Positions 8,031-17,678 of a stretch of 64,000 nucleotides of DNA are shown in pieces. The notes below the pieces were generated by a model, which did not search any database, was not told the origin of the DNA, and worked only from the letters and a program-made list of their open reading frames with translations. The position numbers and the translations under genes are program-made. The DNA is from Nonomuraea sp. NEAU-A123 (GTDB lineage Bacteria > Actinomycetota > Actinomycetes > Streptosporangiales > Streptosporangiaceae): NCBI RefSeq assembly GCF_018603905.1, contig NZ_JAHFZZ010000023.1, positions 1-64,000 of the forward strand. The letters are read 5' to 3'. Positions within the stretch are counted from its first letter, which is position 1; each line of letters starts with the position of its first letter.

Positions 8031-8714
8031 ATGACCGCGTACCGGATCCTGGCGGTGGACGACGATCAGGCCATCCTGCGCTCGCTGCGGCGCGGCCTGC
8101 GGTTGGAGGGCTTCGCCGTGGATACCGCCGAGTCGGGGCGGCAGGCGCTGGAGCGGGTGGATGGCCGGCCCGATGCGATCATCCTTGACGTGTCTATGCC
8201 GGAAATGTCGGGCATCGAGGTGTGTAGCCGGTTGCGTGGGGCTGGGTCGCAGGTGCCGGTGTTGATGTTGTCGGCCATGGATGAGGTGGCCGACCGGAAG
8301 GCCGGGCTGGCGGTGGGCGCCGACGACTACGTCGTCAAGCCGTTCGATCTGGGTGAGCTGGTGCTCCGCCTGCGCGCTCTGTTACGCCGTGCCGGATGTG
8401 CCCCGGGAACGGTGGTGCGCGTCGGAGCGCTGGTCGTCGACCCTGACGCGCGCCGGGTCACGTTGCGCGGTCGGGAGGTGGAGGTGACGCGGCGTGAGTT
8501 CGATCTGCTGGAGGTACTGGCGCGTAACGCCGGCATCGTGTTGTCCCGATCTGTGCTGCTGGAACGCGTCTGGGGCTATGACTTCGAGGTGACCGGCAAC
8601 GCGGTGGACACGTTCGTCGGCTATCTGCGGCGCAAGCTGGAAGCGGGTGGCGAGCCGCGCATGCTGCACACGGTACGCGGGGTGGGGTTCGTGCTGCGGG
8701 AAGCGCGGCCGTGA
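8031..8714 (+). CDS. OmpR/PhoB-type response regulator
   Basis: The 227-residue protein has a receiver domain (1-120) with acidic pocket Asp10-Asp12, phospho-acceptor Asp53 (ILDVSMPEM) and Lys103 (VVKPFD). A winged-helix trans-reg-C domain follows at about 130-225 (RRVTLRGREVEVTRREFDLL, then YLRRKLE). It resembles MprA/PrrA-type regulators. It is co-transcribed with the histidine kinase, whose GTG overlaps its stop (8711-8714). It probably binds direct repeats spaced 11 bases, and such a motif recurs at 10194 and 11551. Confidence 0.93.
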   Translation: MTAYRILAVDDDQAILRSLRRGLRLEGFAVDTAESGRQALERVDGRPDAIILDVSMPEMSGIEVCSRLRGAGSQVPVLMLSAMDEVADRKAGLAVGADDYVVKPFDLGELVLRLRALLRRAGCAPGTVVRVGALVVDPDARRVTLRGREVEVTRREFDLLEVLARNAGIVLSRSVLLERVWGYDFEVTGNAVDTFVGYLRRKLEAGGEPRMLHTVRGVGFVLREARP

Positions 8715-10183
8715 AGCTGTCCACGCGGTTCGCGCTCTGCCTCGCTGTCGCCGTTCCGCTGCTGGTCGCGCTGGCGGGGCTGGTCTTGCTCGGGCTGGTC
8801 TCGCAGGACCTGCGCGCTGAGCGGGACGACCAGCTCACGGCGCGGCTGCGGGCGCTGACTCCGATGGCGGCGACGTTCGCGTGGCGGACCCGCGTACTGC
8901 CCGCCATCCCGCCCGACTTCCTTCAGCAGCGGCTGACCGCGGCCGCCGGCGTGGGCGGGGTCTGCGTCGTGGAGAAGGGGGAGAAACTGCTGGTCATCGG
9001 GGATGTTCCGGGTACGCTGCCGGTCGGCGCCGGGCCTGCCGACCATGTCGAGGGGGAGCGGCGCTGGCGGTTCGTGGCCGCCGACGTGGGGCGGCAGAGG
9101 ACCGCGCGGCTGATCCTCTTCGAGCCGGAGGAGCGCCTCGGCGACCAGATCGCGGTGCTCGGCAAGCGGCTGGTATCCGTCACGCTGGTCGCGGCCGGGG
9201 TGGGCGCGGTGGCCGGGTTGGTGCTGGGCAGGTTCGCGGTACGTCCGCTGTCGAGGCTGGGCAGGCAGGCACGTACGATCGGCAGACAGCAACCGCCGCC
9301 CCGTACGATCGGCAGACAGCAACGGCCGCTAGACCGGCGGGCACGTACGATCGACACGCCATCTCGTACGGAGACGCGCCTGGCGACCACGGCAGGCGTC
9401 GCCGAGATCGACGAGCTGGCCCGCCTCCTGAACGATCTCCTGGACCGGCGCGACGCGGCCGTGACCCGTACCGGCGAGGCACTGGAGACCGCGCGCGCCT
9501 TCGCGGCCACCGCCGCGCACGAGCTCCGTACCCCGCTCACCAGCATGGGCACCAACCTCACCCTCCTGGACCACCCCGAGCTGGACCCCGCGGACCGCGC
9601 CGAGATCATCACCGACCTCGCCGCCGAACACGGCCGCATCCAGCGGCTCATCACGATGCTGCGCCGACTCGCGCGCGGCGAACTGCTCGCCCCCGACGCC
9701 TTCGCGGATACCGACCTGACCGAGATCATCAACGACGCGGTCGAGGACGCGCGGCACCGTCACCCGCACGCCACGATCACGGCCCGTCTGGTGGACGGCG
9801 TGCGCGTACGCGGCTGGGCCGAGGGGTTGCGCATGGTCGCCGACAACCTGCTCGACAACGCCGCCCTCCACGGCGCCGACGGGTCCGGCCGGGTGGCGAT
9901 CACCGTGACGTTGGAGGTGGGGGAGGAGGTCGTCCTCGCCGTTCAGGACGCGGGCTCGGGGGTGGTGCCGCGGGGGCGCGATGCGATGTTCGTCCGCTTC
10001 CGTCGTCGCTCCGGCAGTCCGGGCTCCGGGCTCGGCCTCACGCTGGTGCGGCAGCAGGCGACGCTCCACGGCGGCACCGCCACGCTGGGCGCTTCGCTTG
10101 ACGGTCCGGGAACACGGGCCGAAGTACGTCTTCCCTTGACCGGCCGGCAAGCGCCGGGACCTGGGCCTTCCTGGCTGGAATAG
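8711..10183 (+). CDS. sensor histidine kinase with HAMP-type linker
   Basis: The 490-residue membrane kinase has TM1 at about 10-30, an extracytoplasmic sensor at 31-155, TM2 at about 158-178, a linker, and a HisKA domain with FAATAAHELRTPLTS (His270). The HATPase domain has an N-box NLLDN (about 379-383) and G-boxes DAGSG and GSGLGL. The linker after RPLSRLGRQ is expanded by an Arg-Gln-rich tandem repeat (RTIGRQQ twice, then RARTID), encoded by DNA repeats at 9270-9372. It pairs with the response regulator just upstream. The signal is unknown. Confidence 0.92.
   Translation: MKLSTRFALCLAVAVPLLVALAGLVLLGLVSQDLRAERDDQLTARLRALTPMAATFAWRTRVLPAIPPDFLQQRLTAAAGVGGVCVVEKGEKLLVIGDVPGTLPVGAGPADHVEGERRWRFVAADVGRQRTARLILFEPEERLGDQIAVLGKRLVSVTLVAAGVGAVAGLVLGRFAVRPLSRLGRQARTIGRQQPPPRTIGRQQRPLDRRARTIDTPSRTETRLATTAGVAEIDELARLLNDLLDRRDAAVTRTGEALETARAFAATAAHELRTPLTSMGTNLTLLDHPELDPADRAEIITDLAAEHGRIQRLITMLRRLARGELLAPDAFADTDLTEIINDAVEDARHRHPHATITARLVDGVRVRGWAEGLRMVADNLLDNAALHGADGSGRVAITVTLEVGEEVVLAVQDAGSGVVPRGRDAMFVRFRRRSGSPGSGLGLTLVRQQATLHGGTATLGASLDGPGTRAEVRLPLTGRQAPGPGPSWLE
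9270..9372 (+). repeat. in-frame minisatellite inside the histidine kinase
   Basis: The 22-base unit CGTACGATCGGCAGACAGCAAC occurs at 9272-9293 and 9302-9323. A shorter CGTACGATCG copy lies at 9344-9353 and CGTACGGAGAC near 9365. Unit spacings of 30 and 42 bases keep the reading frame. It lengthens the linker between TM2 and the HisKA domain. Confidence 0.8.
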
Positions 10184-10193
10184 CCCGTCGGCA

Positions 10194-10211
10194 TGCCAGA
10201 GAGCTGCCAAG
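10194..10211 (+). promoter_or_regulatory. putative response-regulator site, TGCCA direct repeat
   Basis: TGCCAGAGAGCTGCCAAG contains two TGCCA half-sites 11 bases apart, the spacing preferred by OmpR-family regulators. The same 18-mer with one change recurs at 11551-11568 in front of the next gene. Identity extends to TCACCAT 15 bases further on. Confidence 0.5.
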
Positions 10212-10268
10212 AAGGTGCGTCACCATCTCGCTCGGAGCACAACACCGCATCCTCCGGAGGAGACGACA

Positions 10269-11423
<1,155 letters not shown>

Positions 11424-11424
11424 C

Positions 11425-11530
11425 GCCGGAGGGCGCGTCCCCGGATGGTGCGCCTCTCCGGACGGTGCGCTTCCCCGGACGGTGCGTCCCCGGGCGGCGC
11501 GCCTCCCTAGACGGTGCGTCCCCTCGGACG
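11425..11530. repeat. tandem repeat between two secreted-protein genes
   Basis: About six imperfect 15-18 base units of the form CGGACGGTGCGYYTCCC fill the gap after the serine hydrolase. It is non-coding as far as I can tell and G+C-rich, part of a cluster of minisatellites between 9.2 and 12.4 kb. Confidence 0.75.
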
Positions 11531-11550
11531 GGCAGCGTTTGGTGCCTTAT

Positions 11551-11568
11551 TGCCAGAGATCTGCCAAG
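11551..11568 (+). promoter_or_regulatory. second TGCCA direct-repeat site
   Basis: TGCCAGAGATCTGCCAAG differs from the 10194 copy at one base. TGCCA half-sites are again 11 bases apart. It overlaps the start of the AAGGAG ribosome site of the gene at 11582, so binding here might repress translation or transcription, or the motif may simply be a duplicated leader. Confidence 0.5.
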
Positions 11569-11581
11569 GAGCCTTGTCACC

Positions 11582-12937
11582 ATGCCTCGCATGATCACAC
11601 CAAGACTGGGTGCCGCCCTGGCCACCGCCACCCTTCTCGTCACGTTTCCGCAGTACGCCGCCGCAGCCGCCCCGCCGGTGACGCCCGAGTGCGCATGGGG
11701 GGTCAAGGTCTCCGCCGACACGCGCAACGTCTTTTACCCCGACTCCGCCGCCACGTACTGGGTGCTGCCGTTCACCGTGCAGGAGGGGTTACGGATCACG
11801 CTGGCCGGCCAGTACCCCGACAGCCGGTACGCCTCCGTCCAGGTGTACAAGGAGGGAGGCGGTCTGTTCGAGGCGAACGGTGTCGCCTCGTCGCTCACCG
11901 ACCATCGCATCCAGCCGGACGCGGGCAGCGTCAACCCCTGGCAGCAGCAGGCGTCCCCAGGCGGCCACTACACGCTCACGGTGACCGCCGATGCGGCTCC
12001 GGGACAGGTCAACACGCTGCCGCTGGCCCCGTCCGGCACCCCTGAAGGGGCCAAGGGGAACATCGTCTACCGCGTCTACCTCCCCGCCGACGGGGACTTC
12101 AGCCAGGTGCGGCTCCCCGCCGTCACCTTCGAGCGCGACGGCGTCACACAGCCCGTACCCACCTGCACGCAGCTCACGACCAGCGCCGCCGCGACAAATG
12201 CTGGGGGTGTGGCCAGCGCCACCACACCACCTGCGCAGGAGGCGGGGAGCGCCACCAGCGCCGCCACACCACCAGCGCAAGGCACGGGCGCATCCGCGCG
12301 AGGCATCGGCGCATCCGCGAGAGGCACGGGCGCAGCCGCGCAAGACGCGCCCGCGTTCGCCCGCGCGGACCTCACCGACCGTCCGACCGGCGGCTTCCCG
12401 AACGGAGACTCCGCCTATCTCTACGCCGACGTCACCCCACCCCTCGGCCGCCAGGTCGTCGTCATCCGCGGCAAGGCCCCGCGCAACGCCCAGGGCTCGC
12501 ACCCGGCGCCCTGGCCGGCCCCGGGCAAGGACGTGCGCTACTGGTCCATGTGTACGAACCTGACCCTGCCCCCGTACCAGGTCGTGGTGAACCCACTGCC
12601 CGACGGCACCTCCGACTATGGATGCCGCGCCGACGACCACACCGGGCTCGACTCCGACGGCCGCTACAGCTACGTGGTCGGCGGGGAGTCGCAGCGGCAG
12701 GCGATCGAGCAGGTGCCCGGGGTGACGTTCCTGCCGTTCTCGGCTGCCCGGCCCGCGGCGACGCATCGGATCATCCTCCGCAACATGGTCGTGGACGCCG
12801 GCTTCGCCGAGGCCGTGCAGAACGTGCCGGAGGACGGCGATCCCGCCTCCGCCGCGGCCGTCATGGGCGAGTACTACCCGGTCACGAAGGTCTGCTCGCT
12901 GGCCGCGCTCACGTCGGAGGGACCGGCGGACTGCTGA
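11582..12937 (+). CDS. secreted protein, DUF1214-like beta fold
   Basis: The 451-residue protein has a signal peptide (about 1-28, ...LVTFPQYAAAAA). An N-terminal domain containing YWVLPFTVQEGLRITLAGQY and PDSRYASVQVYKEGG is reminiscent of the DUF1214/DUF1254 family (RYPHARYxSxxxYD pattern). An Ala/Thr/Gly-rich insert (about 200-260) has GTGASAR-type heptads coded by 21-base repeats. A second region (QVVVIRGKAPRNAQG...YWSMCTNL) resembles the same family's C-terminal half. ATG 11582 follows AAGGAG. The function is unknown and it is probably cell-surface. It lies downstream of the two-component system. Confidence 0.75.
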   Translation: MPRMITPRLGAALATATLLVTFPQYAAAAAPPVTPECAWGVKVSADTRNVFYPDSAATYWVLPFTVQEGLRITLAGQYPDSRYASVQVYKEGGGLFEANGVASSLTDHRIQPDAGSVNPWQQQASPGGHYTLTVTADAAPGQVNTLPLAPSGTPEGAKGNIVYRVYLPADGDFSQVRLPAVTFERDGVTQPVPTCTQLTTSAAATNAGGVASATTPPAQEAGSATSAATPPAQGTGASARGIGASARGTGAAAQDAPAFARADLTDRPTGGFPNGDSAYLYADVTPPLGRQVVVIRGKAPRNAQGSHPAPWPAPGKDVRYWSMCTNLTLPPYQVVVNPLPDGTSDYGCRADDHTGLDSDGRYSYVVGGESQRQAIEQVPGVTFLPFSAARPAATHRIILRNMVVDAGFAEAVQNVPEDGDPASAAAVMGEYYPVTKVCSLAALTSEGPADC

Positions 12938-13226
12938 GTCGCGGGAGGCCAAAGCGCTGGTGCACGAGCACGACGGTGGGCGAGTCCCGTTGTAGGGGAG
13001 CCGTCAGGCTCGGGACCGCTGGCCGGATCGGCAGTCCGTCGTGTCCTGCTGAGCGCGGGTGTTGTGACCGCGTTCCTCATTCGGAGCGCCGCGACTTCAT
13101 GGAAGGCGGTCCGGACCCTTAGAGGAAGTCGCCGCCCTGGAGATCACCAGGCGGCTCGCGCCGGCGAGCGAGATGCCGAGGCGCTGAGCCGGCTCGCCGG
13201 TGGTACAGCTTTCGGCGAGCGCGGGG

Positions 13227-13991
13227 TCACCAGCGGAGTCTTCTCTTTCGATCGGGATTTCGCCGGCGCAGCATGACCGCCAGCCGTGGCATGCCCACGA
13301 GCAACTCCACGGTGAAACGCCTGCGGGCGCGTTGGTCGGGAAGTGCGTGGAGTTCGCCAAGCCACTCCGCGATCCAGCGAGCCCGGACAGCATGCGGAAG
13401 AATGGTCGCCCCCGCGGTGATCACCCGGAGAATCGCCTGCATTCCGGCATCACCGGACACACCGAGTCTTGCCTGTGCGAGACCTTCGAGTTCCCGGCCG
13501 ATCTCGTCCATGCCCAGCCGGCCGGCGATCGGCACGAAGACGTCGAGGGTCTCGCGTGCTTTCCGAAGCTGTTTCTCCGGCGGGAGGAATCGCATGGTCC
13601 GCTGGTTGTGCAGGCGATCGGCCAATTTCAGGGTCAACACCCGCTCATCGGTGGTGTCCCGCCAGTCTTCAGCCGGACGTGCGGGGTCCTCGAGCTGCCG
13701 CAGGTCCGTCACCAAGCGCACGATCGTCTCGCCGAACTCCGCCACCAGTTCCGTCTCGGGACACGCGGTGTCTTCGAGGAGGTCGTGCAGGAGTGCCGCG
13801 CAGAGTAACTCGTGGTCAGCGCCAAGATCGGCGAGGATGGCGGCGACCGCGAGTGGGTGGGTGATGTACGGCTCCCCGCTCCTCCGTGTCTGGTGGCGGT
13901 GCCAATAGGCGGCCACCGTGTAGGCACGCTCGACCATCCGCGCCTGATCCGCTGTCAGGTAATCGGGTATGGCTTTTTCCAGGGTGCTCAT
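13227..13991 (-). CDS. HD-domain (RelA/SpoT hydrolase-like) protein
   Basis: The 254-residue protein has the HD phosphohydrolase pattern of SpoT/MESH1 small alarmone hydrolases. The segments are HRHQTRRSGEPYITHPLAVA, LLCAALLHDLLEDT (HD pair, about 66-67), and TLKLADRLHNQRTM with LPPEKQLRKARETLDVFVPI. The TLKLADRLHN and FVPIAGRLGM segments are typical of (p)ppGpp hydrolase domains. No synthetase, TGS or ACT domain is present, so it would act as a hydrolase only. The ATG overlaps the PadR gene stop by four bases, giving an operon. The last 50 residues are basic and less typical. Confidence 0.85.
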   Translation of the reverse strand: MSTLEKAIPDYLTADQARMVERAYTVAAYWHRHQTRRSGEPYITHPLAVAAILADLGADHELLCAALLHDLLEDTACPETELVAEFGETIVRLVTDLRQLEDPARPAEDWRDTTDERVLTLKLADRLHNQRTMRFLPPEKQLRKARETLDVFVPIAGRLGMDEIGRELEGLAQARLGVSGDAGMQAILRVITAGATILPHAVRARWIAEWLGELHALPDQRARRRFTVELLVGMPRLAVMLRRRNPDRKRRLRW

Positions 13992-14323
13992 GCCGTGCCT
14001 CCAGCGATGCCGGGACGTCGGCTTCCGGTGGCCCGCCTGCGCTTTTCGGCCGCCCGAGCGATGGCCTCACGGCCGCGTTCGAGGCCGTCTTCGGTGATTC
14101 TGTAGTGCCGACGTGGTGGACGACCCTGGTGGGCGGCCGGGTCATCCCAGCGGCTCTCCACCCAGCCGTACTCCTCCAGGCGGATCAGAATGGGATAAAG
14201 GGTGCCACCTGCGATTCCGGTGGCTTTACATAACCCCAACCCGTAATGCTCGGCCAAGGGGTCATTCAGCAGCTCCCGCAAGACCGAGAGGGTCTGCGGC
14301 GTCATTCGGGGACTGTCTGCCAT
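13988..14323 (-). CDS. PadR family transcriptional regulator
   Basis: The 111-residue protein contains only the PadR winged helix: TPQTLSVLRELLNDP, then HYGLGLCKATGIAGGTLYPI, LIRLEEYGWVESRWDD and the wing RPPRRHYRITEDGLERG. The long C-terminal dimer helices of full PadR are short here. ATG 14323 is used, and the longer open frame beyond it lacks PadR similarity. It is translationally coupled (ATGA) to the HD hydrolase downstream, and probably represses that operon and itself. Confidence 0.9.
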   Translation of the reverse strand: MADSPRMTPQTLSVLRELLNDPLAEHYGLGLCKATGIAGGTLYPILIRLEEYGWVESRWDDPAAHQGRPPRRHYRITEDGLERGREAIARAAEKRRRATGSRRPGIAGGTA

Positions 14324-14333
14324 GAGTCTTAAT

Positions 14334-15248
14334 CTAGCTAGGTAGAGATGGCCTGCCATGTCTCTCGAAAGTGACAGCGATGTGCGGCTGATCTCCGGCG
14401 AGGAAGGCGCGGACCGCGTCCTGGAAGGCCTGCGGCTCCTCCGAGAAGACGAAATGACCGGCATCGGCGATCTCCACCAGGTGGGCGCCGGGGATCTGCG
14501 CGGCCAGGAGGCGGCCGGCGGCCGGCGGGCACACCCAGTCATAGCGGCCCACGATGGACAGCGTGGGAACCGAGATCTCCGGCAGACGCGGTCGTAGGTC
14601 GTACGTGGGTGCCAGCGTACGGAAGAAGTACGCGGCGACGTCGAGGGAGACGTCGGTGAGTCGCATGATCCGCCCGGGGACGTCGGTGTGCTGCGGGCCG
14701 GCGTAGAACGGAAGGACCAACCGGCTGAAGGCGTCGAAGGTCTCAGGCGAGAAGTCGCCGCCGAACAGGCGCCGCGCGACCAGGACCGCCTCGGCGGACG
14801 CGCGCTGTTCCAGGCTCGGCGGCGGGTCCTCGTCGGGCAGCGGCGCCAGCGTGGGCGCGGTGCCGCACAGGATGAGTCCGCCGACCGAGTCCGGGTGCCG
14901 CAGCGCCAAGTGCAGGGCGACGAACCCGCCGGCGGAGTGGCCGAACACGATGGGCGCGGTGATCCCCAACCGGTCGCACAGCCGCGCGACGTCGTCGGCC
15001 ATCCGCTCCAGAGTGCAGGTCCTGGCGGGCATCCGTTCCGAGCGGCCCTGACCGCGGAGGTCGACGAAGACCAGTTGTACGTCCGCGCTCAGCGGGCCCA
15101 GTCCCGGCCGGAGGTATCCCTGGTCGAATCCCGGACCGCCGTGCAACACCACCATGGTCGGCCGCTGGACCAGCCGGTCCCCGTCAAGGTGGAGCTGCGG
15201 TCCGTCGACGTCGATGTACAGCTCTGTCCCGTTCACGCTCACGCGCAT
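14334..15248 (-). CDS. alpha/beta hydrolase, proline-iminopeptidase-like
   Basis: A 304-residue enzyme from ATG 15248 with GGGGAGG upstream. The oxyanion-hole motif is MVVLHGGPGFDQGYLRP. The nucleophile elbow is GHSAGG. The acid is in VPTLSIVGRYDWVCPP, and the histidine in IADAGHFVFSEEPQAF. LVFVDLRGQGRSER is the classic strand 4 region. HGGPGxD favours the S33 prolyl aminopeptidase/haloperoxidase-like group. The substrate is unknown. Its end lies 10 bases from the PadR start, and all run leftward, so a longer operon is possible. Confidence 0.88.
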   Translation of the reverse strand: MRVSVNGTELYIDVDGPQLHLDGDRLVQRPTMVVLHGGPGFDQGYLRPGLGPLSADVQLVFVDLRGQGRSERMPARTCTLERMADDVARLCDRLGITAPIVFGHSAGGFVALHLALRHPDSVGGLILCGTAPTLAPLPDEDPPPSLEQRASAEAVLVARRLFGGDFSPETFDAFSRLVLPFYAGPQHTDVPGRIMRLTDVSLDVAAYFFRTLAPTYDLRPRLPEISVPTLSIVGRYDWVCPPAAGRLLAAQIPGAHLVEIADAGHFVFSEEPQAFQDAVRAFLAGDQPHIAVTFERHGRPSLPS

Positions 15249-15332
15249 GGCGTGCCTCCCCGCGGCTCGGCGCGAAAAACTCCCGGCGTCACACCCGTAG
15301 GGCGTTCCGTCGCGTGCCTGGCCGTTCCACAA

Positions 15333-16388
15333 TCAGCGCAGAGGTGGGCGGCGGGCCCAGGTGGCCCAGCGCCAGAGCCACTCGAGGGGACCATGCCGGT
15401 ACCGGCGTAGCCAGAGGGTGGACCAGAGCCACTGGACGGCGAGGATGGCACCAGCGATCAGCAGCACCGTCGTCGAAGACCAGTCGTCCGACTGGCCGCC
15501 GAGGATGCGGCTGATCGCCAGGACGAGGATCGTGGCGGTCAGGTAGTTGGTCAGTGCCATCCGTCCCAGCGGTGCGAAGACCGCCTGCAGCGCCGGTCGG
15601 ACCGGTGTCCTGAGCAGGACCAGCAGGGCGCACACGTACACCCCGGCGATCAGCAGCCCGGCCAAGGCGAACGAGCCACTGAACCCCGATGCGTCGACGT
15701 GAGTCTGCCACCACAGGGCGGGCGCGGCCCCCACCGCGAGGACCAGGCCGAGCACGGCAGGGCCGCGGGTGGACCGCTCGATCCGGGCGATCACCCCGTA
15801 CCGGGTCAGCGCTGAGCCCAGCAGGAACAGCCCGGGGACCAGCGCGAGAAAGCCACTGCCGACGATCAGCGGCGCCACGAGGAGCGCGGCGGCGAGGCCG
15901 GCCACGGCCCACCGCGGCAGCCAGGACGAGGGCAGGAGCACCACCAGGCCGACGACGGCATAGATGGCCAGGATGTCGCCCTCCCAGAGCAGAAAGTGGT
16001 GCACCAGGCCCATCGCGAGCAGCACCAGGAGCCGGCGCAGCAGGAGGAGCCGCGGGTGAGTGGCGCGGTCGGTGGCGGAGTTCAGCAGCAGCGAGAACCC
16101 GACGCCGAACAGCAGGGAGAAGATCGGGAAGAAGCGCTGATCGACGAGCAGCCCCATCCATTCCTCGCCGGGTATCGGCGCACGGTCCACGGCGAGGCTG
16201 CCGACGTGGGCTATCGGCTGGACGTTGGCCACCAGGATTCCGCACAGCGCGAACCCGCGTACTACGTCGAGCGCGGCGATACGCGGCCGGCCGGGGGAGG
16301 TCGTCTCGGCGCGGGCGGTCTGGCGGCGGTCGTATCGCTGGGTCAGGCCCTCGGTCTCCGGCACCGGAAACGGATCTTGATATGGCAT
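15333..16388 (-). CDS. DUF418 family membrane protein
   Basis: The 351-residue polytopic protein has around nine or ten hydrophobic helices. The N-terminal RIAALDVVRGFALCGILVAN is the DUF418/YeiB signature, and the C-terminal DUF418 domain contains APLGRMALTNYL and GPLEWLWRWATW. Function is unknown for the family, and transport or acyl-transfer has been suggested. ATG 16388 is preferred over an in-frame ATG 36 bases upstream because AGGATGAG precedes it. Confidence 0.88.
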   Translation of the reverse strand: MPYQDPFPVPETEGLTQRYDRRQTARAETTSPGRPRIAALDVVRGFALCGILVANVQPIAHVGSLAVDRAPIPGEEWMGLLVDQRFFPIFSLLFGVGFSLLLNSATDRATHPRLLLLRRLLVLLAMGLVHHFLLWEGDILAIYAVVGLVVLLPSSWLPRWAVAGLAAALLVAPLIVGSGFLALVPGLFLLGSALTRYGVIARIERSTRGPAVLGLVLAVGAAPALWWQTHVDASGFSGSFALAGLLIAGVYVCALLVLLRTPVRPALQAVFAPLGRMALTNYLTATILVLAISRILGGQSDDWSSTTVLLIAGAILAVQWLWSTLWLRRYRHGPLEWLWRWATWARRPPLR

Positions 16389-16506
16389 GGGCTCATCCTG
16401 CGAGCCCGGCCCGCCGCCGGGCATCGGGCGAAAGCAGGGTTGCCCGGTGCACGACGGTACTTTCGGCCGTTTCGGTGCGCGGTGCCCATCTCCTAGCCTG
16501 AACCGT

Positions 16507-17640
16507 GTGAATGTGCGGGCCGGGATCGCCGCCGACGCCTTGCTCGGCGTCGTGTTCGCGACGGCGCTCGCCTTCCAGGCGTACCGGGTCGCGGGCAGCT
16601 GGGGCGACGGCTACTGGCAGTTCGACTGCGTCGCCGGAGCGGTGGTGTGCGCGATAGCTCTGGTACGCCGACGCGGCCGGGCATGGGCGGCGGTGGCGGG
16701 ACTGGCCGTCGCGGCGGCCGCCATTCTCACCACCCACTTCGTCCATCTCCCCAGCGAGCCAGGCCTGGCCATGGCCCTGGCGCTGTCCGTGCTCGTCGGC
16801 TCCGCGATCAGGGCGCTCCCGGCCTCCTCGGCCTGCGCGGTCGCGGCCGGTGGATTCGTGGTGGTCGCCGGCAGCCTGCTCGCCGCCCGCACTCCCTCCG
16901 CCGGCGTTTCGCCCGTCGTGATGCTGAACGGCGCGGGATGGCTCGCCGCACTCGCGCTCGGGCTGGGCCCGCGGCTGCTCGCCGCCCGCCGGCGGACCGT
17001 CGCCGAGCGGGTACGCCGCAACGAACGCCTGGTCCTGGCCAGGGAACTCCACGACGTCGTCGCCCACCACATCACCTCCGTCGTACTCCAGGCCCAGGCC
17101 GCCCAGCTCGTCACCCGCAAGCACCCGGAAAAGACGGAAGACTCCCTCGCGAGCATCGAGGCCGCCGGCTCCGACGCGCTGGCCGCGACGCGCCGCGTCG
17201 TCGGCCTGCTGCGCGACGCCGATGACGCGACCCCCGCCACGCCCGGCCCCGACCAGCTCGGCGAACTGGTCGAACGCTTCGGCTGCCACGGCCCCGAAGT
17301 ACGCCTGAGCTTGCCCGACGACGGATCGGGGTGGCCGCCCGAGGTGTCCAGCACCGTCTATCGGGTCGTCCAGGAGTCGCTGACCAACATCTCCCGCCAC
17401 GCCCCGCACGCCCGCTCGGTGACGGTCAGCGTCGCCCGCGAGCGGGACGCCGTCACCGTCGAGGTCGTCGACGACGCCCCGCCGGCCCCGGCCCGCTCCC
17501 CCCACCGGGGCGGCTACGGCCTGGTCGGGATGCGCGAACGCGTCGAGGTCCTCGGCGGCCTGCTGTCCGCAGGCCCGCGCAACGGAACCGGCTGGTCCGT
17601 ACTCGCCACTCTGCCCGTCTCCACACGGAAACGCCGATGA
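16507..17640 (+). CDS. NarL-type sensor histidine kinase
   Basis: The 377-residue kinase has four or more TM helices in residues 8-155 without a sizeable outside domain. A HisKA_3 dimerisation domain follows with LARELHDVVAHHIT (His182), and a HATPase domain with VVQESLTNISRHAPHA and GGYGLVGMRERV. It starts at GTG 16507. TAGCCT (16494-16499) seven bases upstream suggests a leaderless message. It pairs with the NarL-type regulator downstream through a duplicated junction. Confidence 0.9.
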   Translation: MNVRAGIAADALLGVVFATALAFQAYRVAGSWGDGYWQFDCVAGAVVCAIALVRRRGRAWAAVAGLAVAAAAILTTHFVHLPSEPGLAMALALSVLVGSAIRALPASSACAVAAGGFVVVAGSLLAARTPSAGVSPVVMLNGAGWLAALALGLGPRLLAARRRTVAERVRRNERLVLARELHDVVAHHITSVVLQAQAAQLVTRKHPEKTEDSLASIEAAGSDALAATRRVVGLLRDADDATPATPGPDQLGELVERFGCHGPEVRLSLPDDGSGWPPEVSSTVYRVVQESLTNISRHAPHARSVTVSVARERDAVTVEVVDDAPPAPARSPHRGGYGLVGMRERVEVLGGLLSAGPRNGTGWSVLATLPVSTRKRR

Positions 17641-17678
17641 CCAACCTGCCCGTCTTCACGCGGAAACGCCGATGACCA
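17611..17678 (+). repeat. 35-bp tandem duplication at the kinase/regulator junction
   Basis: Bases 17611-17643 recur almost exactly at 17646-17678 (CTGCCCGTCT...GATGACCA). The first copy ends the kinase (TRKRR, stop) and opens an ATG at 17637. That frame encodes only MTNLPVFTRKRR and stops at 17675, overlapping the regulator ATG at 17672. Both junctions are ATGA overlaps. Confidence 0.85.

Noticed and set aside
9270..9372. Regularly spaced 22-base repeats as a possible CRISPR array
   Set aside because: Only two full copies and two fragments, spacers of unequal length, and the repeats are in frame within a kinase gene.
12938..13226. Plus-strand segment LEEVAALEITRRLAPASEMP as a gene remnant
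   Set aside because: Only about 20 codons look protein-like, with no family match and no start.
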